DNA from: Ruania alba
Lineage (GTDB): Bacteria; Actinomycetota; Actinomycetes; Actinomycetales; Beutenbergiaceae
Assembly: GCF_900105765.1 (NCBI RefSeq)
Contig: NZ_FNTX01000002.1
Location: forward strand, 682,001 to 746,000
Length of the DNA stretch: 64,000 nucleotides
Direction: 5' to 3'
In this document: positions 18,108 to 25,952 of the stretch, piece by piece
How the letters are laid out: each line of letters begins with the position of its first letter
Numbering within the stretch: the stretch's first letter is position 1
Program-made: the position numbers and the translations under genes
Notes under the pieces: model-generated
The model's database searches: none
Seen by the model: the letters and a program-made list of their open reading frames with translations, nothing else
Told to the model about the DNA's origin: nothing

Positions 18108-20197
18108 ACCAGCACGAGGTGACCGGCTTCATCACCGGAGCGCCCGCCACAACAGCCGACCTCCCGGGGTTGCCGGAGCAGCTCAGCCGGATGCTCGTCC
18201 TGTCCACGGGTCGGCCGTGGCGGGAGCAGGTGCCGGGACTGACCGATGCCGAGACCACCACGGACGGTGACGCACTCCGGGTCGCAGGCCGGGTCGGACC
18301 ACTCCGGGTGCAAGTGCGCGCCCAGCTGACCGAGCGAGGACTCGAGCTGGACCTGGAGTGGCACAACGACACCGCTTCGCGGATCGAGGACCTGGTGGTC
18401 GGGCTCCGGTTGCCGGGCCCCGCCGGCGCCCAGGTGACGATCCCGCAGGTGGTGCTGCACGACAATCCTTCCGCCGACCCCGGTGACGCGGTGGGGGCTG
18501 CGGTGCCGCACGTGAGCCGGGGCGGGTTCGTCACCGAGCTGCACCGGCTGCCGATCCCGGCCGTCTGCCTGCAGGACGAGGCGGGCGGCACGTTGACCCT
18601 GGTGTCCCTGCCCGATCCGGACGAGGACGCCGAGGGCCGCGTGCGCTACGGCTCGCTGGGCGCCGTCTCCGGCGACGACACCTATGCGCTCGGACTGAGC
18701 GGAGCCACGCTGTTCGACGGTGAGCCCGATGTCACCTACGTGCACAAGGCACGCACAGCCGCCTCCGAGGCCGGCTATCGGGACCTGCCTCCCGGCCAGA
18801 CGCTGCACCAGCAGTTCGTCGTGGACCGGGGATGGGCCGAACCCGGGCACGGCTTCCGCCGGCTGGTGCATCTCGGCCGCACGCTGTTCCACAGCGCCGA
18901 GCGAGCGCTGACCGGTCCGCTGGACGATCGCCGTCATGTGGACCTACGCCTGGCCGCCCTGGACGCGCGCGCGTTCGTCGACGGCGAGGTGGCCGGCTAC
19001 CTGAAGTTCCCCTCCTGGGGCGCGCCGCGGAAACGGCCTGGGCGCCCGGCTGTCGACTTCCTCTACGGCTGGACCGGACAGTGCCTTCGGCTGGCATGGT
19101 GCGAGGCGTGGGTGGGCCTGGAACGGGGCGAGCAGGATCGCCTCGAGCGAGCTCTCGCCGTCACGGAGTTCTACCTGCACGGGTCCAGGACCGCTGTGCC
19201 CGGGCTGCGGTACAACTCCTACCTGCACGACGAGCGCCGCTGGCAGGGCCTGCGCCGTCGGGGGCGCGAGGTCATCTCCGCACGAGCACACGGCGAAACC
19301 CTCAGCGACCTGGCCGACATGATCTCGCTGCTGCGCCGCTACCAGGTGCCGGTACCGCCGGCCTGGCCCGCCGCGCTGCAGGAGGGCGCCGAGTTCATCA
19401 GCACGGCGACGCTGCCCTCCGGACTCGTGCCGCTGGGGTGGACCGATGACGGCCGGCCGGTGACCGACCCGCCGTGGTCGGCCGGTATCCCGGCGGTCCG
19501 CGCCATCGCCCAGGCCGCGCAGGTCTGCGAGCAACCGGCCTTGCTCACCCGTGCCGTGGAGCTGGGCGAGGCGTACCACGAGCTCCACGCCCGGACCTTC
19601 GAGCGACCGTTCGCGCACTCCACCCTGGATGCCGCGTGCGAGGACAAGGAGGGCGGCCTCGGCTACTTCGAACTGCTGATGACGCTGCACGACCTGACCG
19701 GCGAGCAGGAGTACCTGCAGCGAGCGCAGGTGGTGGCTGATTGGCTGCTCTGCTGGGTCTACCACTGGAATCCGCAGCACGACGCCGACGCCCCGCTGCG
19801 CACCGCGGGCTTCAGCGCCATCGGCTGGCCCGGGGTCAGTGTGCAGAACCACCACCTGGACGTGTTCTTCCCCAGTTTCGACCTGTGGCGGCTGGGCCGG
19901 CTCACCGATGACACCCACCTGCAGCACTGGGGCCGGACGATCGTGGCCGCGATGGGTCAGGGCGTGTGCACCGCGCCGGGAGAGTGGGGCTTCGACGTGG
20001 TGGGAGAGCAGGGTGAGGCGTTCTTCGTCACCAACTGGCAGGACCAGGGCCACAGCAACACCTGGAACCCGTCCTGGGTGATCGCGCTACCGCTGTGGCA
20101 GCTGCTGCGGTTCGCCGATGCCGAGATCGGAGTCGACCACGTCCCGCACGATGTCCGGTCCGGCCACCCGGCCGACGGGGCAGTCCCGCAGGCGTAA
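18101..20197 (+). CDS. Uncharacterised glycan-associated protein with helical-barrel-like C-terminal half
   Basis: Protein of 698 residues without signal peptide or membrane helix. The first roughly 270 residues look like beta-sandwich (alternating strands, many Asp/Gly turns). The remainder is mainly alpha-helical, with Trp-, Tyr- and His-rich segments resembling (alpha/alpha)6 glycosidases or lyases (YGWTGQCLRLAWCEAW, ACEDKEGGLGYFELL, WDxGHSNTWNP-like QDQGHSNTWNPSW). I do not recognise the family. ATG 18101 overlaps the previous stop by 7 bp, so it ends the transporter-glycosidase operon. Its last 111 bp overlap the 3' end of the convergent polygalacturonase gene, an unusually long tail-to-tail overlap. 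Confidence 0.75.
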   Translation: MLNQHEVTGFITGAPATTADLPGLPEQLSRMLVLSTGRPWREQVPGLTDAETTTDGDALRVAGRVGPLRVQVRAQLTERGLELDLEWHNDTASRIEDLVVGLRLPGPAGAQVTIPQVVLHDNPSADPGDAVGAAVPHVSRGGFVTELHRLPIPAVCLQDEAGGTLTLVSLPDPDEDAEGRVRYGSLGAVSGDDTYALGLSGATLFDGEPDVTYVHKARTAASEAGYRDLPPGQTLHQQFVVDRGWAEPGHGFRRLVHLGRTLFHSAERALTGPLDDRRHVDLRLAALDARAFVDGEVAGYLKFPSWGAPRKRPGRPAVDFLYGWTGQCLRLAWCEAWVGLERGEQDRLERALAVTEFYLHGSRTAVPGLRYNSYLHDERRWQGLRRRGREVISARAHGETLSDLADMISLLRRYQVPVPPAWPAALQEGAEFISTATLPSGLVPLGWTDDGRPVTDPPWSAGIPAVRAIAQAAQVCEQPALLTRAVELGEAYHELHARTFERPFAHSTLDAACEDKEGGLGYFELLMTLHDLTGEQEYLQRAQVVADWLLCWVYHWNPQHDADAPLRTAGFSAIGWPGVSVQNHHLDVFFPSFDLWRLGRLTDDTHLQHWGRTIVAAMGQGVCTAPGEWGFDVVGEQGEAFFVTNWQDQGHSNTWNPSWVIALPLWQLLRFADAEIGVDHVPHDVRSGHPADGAVPQA

Positions 20198-21405
20198 CCG
20201 GCGGATCGGCGCCTGCGGCAGCCCGATCAGCCGCAGCCCGCTCCCGGCCGACTCGGCACTGACCCGGTGCACCTCGATATCGGTGACCTCGGGCGGGTGC
20301 GCCCCCTCGGTCACCCGGCCGTAATCGAGGGCGATCTCCAGCACTGCCTGGCGCACCACGCCCACCTCGATGTCAGCGAACAGGATGTCGCGGATGTGGC
20401 CACCGCGCTCGGCGTTGGTCTTGATCCGCAGGGCGCGTTCCAGGTCCGGGCTGGACATCTGGCACCGGTAGGCCACCACATCCGAGACTCCCCGCTGGTT
20501 TCGCTGCCCACGGTGACCCCGCCGTGACCGGCCCGCATCCGGCAGTCCCGCACCACCACTCCCGCAGTGGTCTCGTCGGGGTGCCAGCCGTCCGGGCCCT
20601 TCGCGGCCTTGATCGCGATGCAGTCGTCACCGGTGTCGAACGTGCAGTCTTCGATCAGCACATCCCGGGAGGACTCCGGGTTGCAGCCGTCGTTGTTCGG
20701 CCCGTGGCTGTCCACCAGCACCCCGCGGATGGTGACATTGCGGCACCGGACCGGATGGATGGTCCACATCGGTGAGCGATGGAACGTCACCCCGGAGATA
20801 AGCACGTTCTCGCAGTCGACGAACTGCAGCAGGTTCGGGCGCAGGTGGTCCCCCGGGCCGAACACGCGCTGAGCCACCGGCACACCCTCGGCCGCGGCCG
20901 CCAGGAGTCGCTGCTTGGCCGGGCCTTCGTGCGGCGCCGGCTTCTTCACCCAGTTCCACCAGTGCTGCTCGTCGGCGCCGCCGTCCACCACGCCCTCACC
21001 GGTCAGGGCGATGTTCCGCCGTCCGAAGGCATAGAGGAACGGCGAATAGTTGTAGCAGTCGACGCCCTCGTACCGGGTACGGACCGGCGGCAGGTAATCC
21101 TCGGGGTCGTCGCTGAACGCCAGCACCGCTCCGGCGGCCAGGTGCAGCTCCACATCGTCGAGCAGATGCACCGCCCCGGTGCGGAACCGTCCGGCCGGGA
21201 CGAGCACTCGCCCACCTCCGGCTGCGGAGCACGCCGAGATCGCGTCGGCGAACGCTGCCGTGCAGTCGGTCGCCCCGTCCCCGGTCGCGCCGAACTCGGT
21301 GATATCCAGGACCCGGTCGGCGAACTCCGGCGGTGCCACCCGGGAGAGGATCTGCGCCGCGCGTGCCTCGGCGCTGCCCGGACCCGCCGGAAAGGCGTCG
21401 CTCAT
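20087..21405 (-). pseudogene. GH28 polygalacturonase-like enzyme, frameshifted
   Basis: Right-handed beta-helix glycosidase. From ATG 21405 (AGGAG upstream) the frame shows GH28 hallmarks: NNDGCNPESS, DTGDDCIAIKAAKG and GHGGVTVGSETSG. It then becomes nonsense and stops at 20311. The other frame continues with VVAYRCQMSSPDLERALRIK down to 20087. The join is the C-run 20490-20493 on the plus strand (coding AGCGGGGAGTC). One extra G restores SETSGGVSDVVAYRC and about 439 residues. No signal peptide, so it would act on imported oligogalacturonides or related chains. As read it ends at residue 364 with a wrong tail. This is the third single-G loss in the locus. Confidence 0.85.
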
Positions 21406-21425
21406 CGTGCTCCTTTCGCGTGATG

Positions 21426-21463
21426 TGCGCAATCATCGTAGCGTCAGATGCGTATACTGCGCA
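21426..21463. promoter_or_regulatory. Divergent GH28/pectinesterase promoter with TGCGCA repeats
   Basis: TGCGCA (self-complementary) occurs at 21426-21431 and 21458-21463. The second is part of TGCGTATACTGCGCA (21449-21463), 13 of 15 identical to TGCGCATAGTGCGCA in the IclR-linked promoter at 59203-59217. A TATACT at 21453-21458 could be the -10 of the pectinesterase gene. Confidence 0.35.
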
Positions 21464-21527
21464 GACGGCGCGGGATCAGTCCCGTATAGAGGTCCCGTGC
21501 CGCAGTCCATCCTCGACGGGGGTAGCC

Positions 21528-22886
21528 ATGCCCGACGCTCACCTGTCTCCGGCTGGTGCCGGTGCGTGCGTGGACACTCCGCTACGCCTTCGGTTCGACC
21601 GTCCGGTCGAGATCGGGCAGCGCGGCCGGCTGCGCGTGCATCGCGGCGACGGTGCCGTGGTCGAGACCATCGACCTTGCCGATCCGGAGGTAGGCCGGCG
21701 ACCGATCGGCGGCGCCCGGTCCGACTACGGCGAGCTCCACCAGTGGCACTACCACCCGGTGCTGGTCACCGGTGGGGAGGTGACCGTCGTCCTGCCCGAC
21801 GCCCTCGATCCGGACGAGGACTTTTTCGTGACCGTGGATGCCGGGTTCGTCCGCGGCCACGGCGGCGTCACGGCTGAGGACGGCTGGCACTTCCGCACCC
21901 GAACCCTGCCGTCAGCCGGCGCGACCAGGCTGGAGGTGGACGCCGCCGGAGGGAAGGACTTCTGCACCGTGCAGGGCGCGGTCGACGTCGTCCCGGAACA
22001 CCACGACCGCGAGGTCCTGATCGCGATCGCGGCCGGGACCTACGAGGAGATCGTCTATGTCCCGCAGACCAAGCCGCACCTGACCTTCCGTGGCGCCGGC
22101 CGCCGTCGGACCGTGATCAGCTACGCCAACAATGACCTCCTCAACGGTGATGCGGCGATGCGCGGGGAACCGATCGAGATGAGCTGTTGCCCGAAGCGGG
22201 TGATCGAGCGATCCGACCGGTTCAACTGCTGGCGCGCGGTGTTCGGCATCGACGCCGACGACGTGCGGGTGGAGAACCTGACGATCCGGAACAGCACCCC
22301 CGCCGGCGGCGGCCAGGCGGAGGCGCTGCGCGGCAACGGCGAACGGATCACCGTGCGCAACGTCTCGCTGCTCAGCCACCAAGACACGCTGCGGCTGCAG
22401 GGGCGTTGCTACGTGGCGGACAGCTACATCGAGGGCGATGTGGACTTCGTCTGGGGCACCGGTGGCCTGTTCGTCGAGCGCACCGAGCTCAAGGCGCTCG
22501 GCCGGGGCTACTACACCCAGATCCGCAACACCGACGACGGTCCGGGGGCCGTCTTCGTCGACGTCCGGTTGACCAGGGCGACCGGCGTGCCGGACGGGTC
22601 CAGCTACCTGAGCCGGGTGGAGCTCTCCCGGTTCGGTGGGAGTCAGGTGGTGTTCATCGATACTGCGATGGACGCGCACGTCGCCGCCACCGGCTGGGTC
22701 ACCACCGATGTCAACGACGCGTGGGACACCTCGCGGCTGCGGCTGCAGGAGTACGGCAGCACCACCCTCGACGGACACCCACTCGACCTCAGTGGACGCG
22801 CGCCCGTCGCTGGCGAGCTGGACGCGGACGGGGCTGCCTGGTTCCGGAGCCCTGCCCACGTGCTGGGCGGGTGGGATCCTCGGTGA
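21528..22886 (+). CDS. Pectinesterase (CE8-like) with N-terminal beta-sandwich
   Basis: Pectin methylesterase family protein of 452 residues. An N-terminal domain of about 130 residues (Ig/fibronectin-like, LRLRFDRPVEIGQRGRLRV) precedes the beta-helix, which starts at DAAGGKDFCTVQGAVD. Family motifs are present: AEALRGNGERI, SHQDTL (Gln-Asp of the oxyanion region) and GDVDFVWGTG with the nucleophile Asp. There is no signal peptide, so it would demethylate imported methylated oligogalacturonides and release methanol. Unlike three neighbouring enzymes its frame is intact. Divergent from the polygalacturonase gene. Start ATG 21528 follows GGGGGTAG. Confidence 0.9.
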   Translation: MPDAHLSPAGAGACVDTPLRLRFDRPVEIGQRGRLRVHRGDGAVVETIDLADPEVGRRPIGGARSDYGELHQWHYHPVLVTGGEVTVVLPDALDPDEDFFVTVDAGFVRGHGGVTAEDGWHFRTRTLPSAGATRLEVDAAGGKDFCTVQGAVDVVPEHHDREVLIAIAAGTYEEIVYVPQTKPHLTFRGAGRRRTVISYANNDLLNGDAAMRGEPIEMSCCPKRVIERSDRFNCWRAVFGIDADDVRVENLTIRNSTPAGGGQAEALRGNGERITVRNVSLLSHQDTLRLQGRCYVADSYIEGDVDFVWGTGGLFVERTELKALGRGYYTQIRNTDDGPGAVFVDVRLTRATGVPDGSSYLSRVELSRFGGSQVVFIDTAMDAHVAATGWVTTDVNDAWDTSRLRLQEYGSTTLDGHPLDLSGRAPVAGELDADGAAWFRSPAHVLGGWDPR

Positions 22887-22919
22887 GCCGGGCCGTCGAC
22901 CGGGGGCCACCGGCAGGGG

Positions 22920-24131
22920 CTACCGGCGGCACCAGCGCAGCCGCTCGGCGAAGTCGCCGAGGAACTCCCGCCGGTAGGCGCTGATCCAGCGCGCACCAGG
23001 CCAGGGACCGACTGCTTTGCCGGGAGCCGGGTCATCACTCCACCACCGAGGGTGCCGGGTCGAGACCACCGCTGCCGCACTCTCGGTCGGAGTGACGGCG
23101 GTGAACGCACCGACACGGCTGTCGAGGTCCGCGTGTGAGCTCTGCAGCCGGTAGGTCACGGCACCGGCCTGGTAGACGCTCAGCCGGAAACAGAGCCGGC
23201 TCCCCGTGTCGTGGCCGGCCGGGAACGGCCCCTGGGTTCTGTCGTTGACCACGAGGTGGGTCCGGTCAGTACCGGTATAGTTCGGCGGCTTCGGCAGCGA
23301 GATCTCCACCACGGCGTTCACCTCGGCCACGTCCTCGATCGTGGTCAGCCGCTCGAATGAACGCTTCCGACCGTCCCAGAGCGGCACGAACCTCCCACCC
23401 CAGCTCGGCGTGGCCGGGTCCTGCGAGCCGTGCAGCAGCCAGGTGACCGTGGGAGAGTCGCCCATCTTCAGCCGCGGCAGCTGCGCGGCGAAGAACGACC
23501 CGAGCGCGCCGCTGCCAGCCGCGTGGTTGCGGACGAACTCGGCGTTCTCCGGCTCCGCCGGCTCGTCGGAGTGAGTCTCGAAGAAACCCCGGTAGGTCGA
23601 GTTCGACTCGATCATCCGCAGCGTCGGGTGCTGCTGTTCGATGTAGTCGTAGGCGTTGACGCTCCACATCGTGTTCGGCCCACCGATGTAGTGCACCCGG
23701 ATGCGCTCGGCGATGTCAGGGGCGTCGTGCAGCGCCTGGGCCACGTCGTCCAGGCCGCCCCAGACCAGGACGTCGAGGAGCCGATCGTCGCCGTCACGAG
23801 CCCGTTGGACGATCCACGTCGACCCCTCTGTTGCGCCAGTGGCTCCGTGATGGTCGGCAAGGTGCTCGGAGCCTTGCTTGACCACCGCACGTAGGGCTGC
23901 CGGCTCGGGGAAGTTGCCGTGCCGGCGTAGCTGGTCGAGGTCCCGGGCGTAGCAATCGATCACGCGGTGGATGTCCGCCGCGCGGCCCTTGCCGTACGGG
24001 GAGGCGATCAGTCCCTCGATGTCCAGGACGTTCGCATAGAGCAACAGGTGCACCATCGACTGGAAGTCGTCGGGGTCGGTGCCGCCGATGTCGGTGGAGA
24101 CGAGCACGCGTGGGGGTCGGGCAGCGGGCAT
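22920..24131 (-). CDS. DUF1593 nucleoside-hydrolase-like protein
   Basis: Protein of 403 residues. The N-terminal half has the nucleoside-hydrolase-like pattern STDIGGTDPDDFQSMVHLLLYAN with the Asp-rich metal-binding motif, plus DVLVWGGLDD and HYIGGPNTMWS. The C-terminal half has a beta-sandwich (SHADLDSRVGAFTAV). DUF1593 proteins often sit in plant-glycan utilisation loci and are thought to act on glycosides rather than nucleosides. The start is placed at ATG 24131, because GAGGAG lies 11-16 bases upstream. The GTG at 24143 would sit on top of that site. The tail-to-tail gap with the pectinesterase gene is 33 bp. Confidence 0.85.
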   Translation of the reverse strand: MPAARPPRVLVSTDIGGTDPDDFQSMVHLLLYANVLDIEGLIASPYGKGRAADIHRVIDCYARDLDQLRRHGNFPEPAALRAVVKQGSEHLADHHGATGATEGSTWIVQRARDGDDRLLDVLVWGGLDDVAQALHDAPDIAERIRVHYIGGPNTMWSVNAYDYIEQQHPTLRMIESNSTYRGFFETHSDEPAEPENAEFVRNHAAGSGALGSFFAAQLPRLKMGDSPTVTWLLHGSQDPATPSWGGRFVPLWDGRKRSFERLTTIEDVAEVNAVVEISLPKPPNYTGTDRTHLVVNDRTQGPFPAGHDTGSRLCFRLSVYQAGAVTYRLQSSHADLDSRVGAFTAVTPTESAAAVVSTRHPRWWSDDPAPGKAVGPWPGARWISAYRREFLGDFAERLRWCRR

Positions 24132-24343
24132 CGGCGCAACCACTCCTCACCCCGGTCTCGTTGCCGGGCAATAGCCAGCCTAGTCAACCGTGCATGGTCA
24201 GTCACGTGCGAGCTCCACGACGTGCTGGAGTCACTCGCGCGCGAGCCCTCGGGCGGCACCCGACGCCAGAGCGAAACCCGAATGTCCCCCACCTGAAACA
24301 CGCAGTGTGGCAATCTTCATCCACACATCGACAACGGGGGGCC

Positions 24344-25891
24344 GTGGTGGAACTGCTCGAGAGCATCAGCTCCGTGATCTGGAGCAACGTCTTCGTCTAC
24401 TTGTGTCTGGGCGCGGGACTGTACTTCTCGCTCCGCTCACGATTCGTCCAACTCCGTCAGGTACCGGAGATGGTGCGCCTGATGCTCAAGGGCGAGCGGT
24501 CGCCGTCGGGGGTGTCCTCCTTCCAGGCCCTCAGCATCTCGCTAGCCGGGCGGGTGGGAACCGGGAACATCGCCGGCGTCGCCACCGCGATCGCCTTCGG
24601 CGGCCCCGGCGCCCTGTTCTGGATGTGGGTGATGGCCTTCCTCGGCGCCTCCACCTCGTTCGTGGAGTGCACCCTCGGCCAGATCTACAAGGTGCGCGAC
24701 CCGCTCACCGGTGAGTACCGCGGCGGCCCGGCGTACTACCTCAGCCGCGCCTACCGGCACACCCGGGCCGCACCAGCGCTGAAGGTCTACGGCATGGTCT
24801 TCGCGATCGTCACCGTGATCGCGATGGGCACGCTCCTTCCCGGGGTGCAGTCGAACTCGATGGCGGTCGCGATGAACAACGCGTGGCAGATCCCCACCTG
24901 GGCGGTGGGCGCCGGGCTGATCATCGTGCTGGCGTTCATCATCATCGGTGGTGTGAAGCGGATCGCGAACTTCGCCTCCGTGGTGGTGCCGTTCATGGCG
25001 GTGCTGTACATCATCGCCGCGCTGGTGGCGGTCTTCGTGAACGCCGACGCGATCCCCGGAGTGATCAGCACGATCATCTCCAGCGCGTTCGGTGCCGACG
25101 CTGCCTTCGGTGCCATCATCGGCAGCGCCGTGCTGTGGGGCGTCAAGCGCGGCATCTACTCCAACGAGTCCGGGCAGGGCTCCGGCCCGCACGCCGCCGC
25201 GGCTGCCGAGGTCTCGCATCCGGCGAAGCAGGGCCTGGTGCAGTCCTTCGCCGTCTACATCGACACCCTGTTCGTCTGCTCGGCCACCGGGTTCCTGATC
25301 CTGTCCACCGGCGCCTACCGGGTGTTCGAGGGCGAGAGCGCCGACGGGGCCGTGATGGCGGACCCGGGGGTGCTCGACGCCGGCGTCGAGGTGGGACCCA
25401 CCTACTCACAGGCGGCCTTCGACACCGTGTTCACCGGTGCCGGCGCCTCCTTCATCGCGATCTCGCTGCTGTTCTTCTGCCTCACCACGCTGATCGCGTA
25501 CTACTACATGGCCGAGACGAACCTGCGATACGTGCTCGGCACCGCAGCCAAGAAGGCGGTCGCCGGAACGACCCTCGGCGGGATCGCTACCCGGGTGCTG
25601 CAGGCGGCGGCCCTGGCGGCCGCGTTCATCGGCTGCGTGAGCACCGCGCAGGAGGCCTGGCTGGCCGGGGACATCGGGGTGGGACTGATGGCCTGGCTGA
25701 ACATCGTCGGCATCCTCCTCCTGCAGGGCCCGGCGTTCAAGGCGCTGCGCGACTACGAGCGCCAGAAGAAGCAGGGCCTGGATCCGCTCTTCGACCCGGT
25801 CGCGGTCAGGATCGTGGGTGCGGACCTGTGGGAGACCCGCGATCCGGACACCGGGATGGAACGGGTCAGCGGCGCAGCTGCGCCGAAGTGA
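24344..25891 (+). CDS. Sodium:alanine/glycine symporter (AGCS family)
   Basis: Integral membrane transporter of about 515 residues with 10-12 hydrophobic helices. Family motifs: GRVGTGNIAGVATAIAFGGPG near the N-terminus, GGPAYYLSR, and RGIYSNESGQGSGPHAAAAA in the middle. It imports small neutral amino acids with sodium. The start is GTG 24344 or the adjacent GTG 24347, following a G6 run as a weak Shine-Dalgarno. Longer in-frame starts lack family similarity. The stop codon is inside the left arm of a long hairpin. Functional link to the neighbouring glycan genes is not evident. Confidence 0.92.
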   Translation: MVELLESISSVIWSNVFVYLCLGAGLYFSLRSRFVQLRQVPEMVRLMLKGERSPSGVSSFQALSISLAGRVGTGNIAGVATAIAFGGPGALFWMWVMAFLGASTSFVECTLGQIYKVRDPLTGEYRGGPAYYLSRAYRHTRAAPALKVYGMVFAIVTVIAMGTLLPGVQSNSMAVAMNNAWQIPTWAVGAGLIIVLAFIIIGGVKRIANFASVVVPFMAVLYIIAALVAVFVNADAIPGVISTIISSAFGADAAFGAIIGSAVLWGVKRGIYSNESGQGSGPHAAAAAEVSHPAKQGLVQSFAVYIDTLFVCSATGFLILSTGAYRVFEGESADGAVMADPGVLDAGVEVGPTYSQAAFDTVFTGAGASFIAISLLFFCLTTLIAYYYMAETNLRYVLGTAAKKAVAGTTLGGIATRVLQAAALAAAFIGCVSTAQEAWLAGDIGVGLMAWLNIVGILLLQGPAFKALRDYERQKKQGLDPLFDPVAVRIVGADLWETRDPDTGMERVSGAAAPK

Positions 25892-25950
25892 CGGATATGC
25901 GTCACGCCTCGCAGCCACAGGGCGAGGTTCAACGCATATCCGTCACTTCG
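25884..25950. terminator. Long bidirectional hairpin between agcS-type symporter and helR
   Basis: Perfect 19-bp stem (25884-25902 with 25932-25950). The 29-nt loop can form an inner CCTCGC/GCGAGG pairing. It contains the symporter stop codon and ends 3 bp before the helR stop, so it serves both convergent genes. Confidence 0.8.
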
Positions 25951-25952
25951 CC

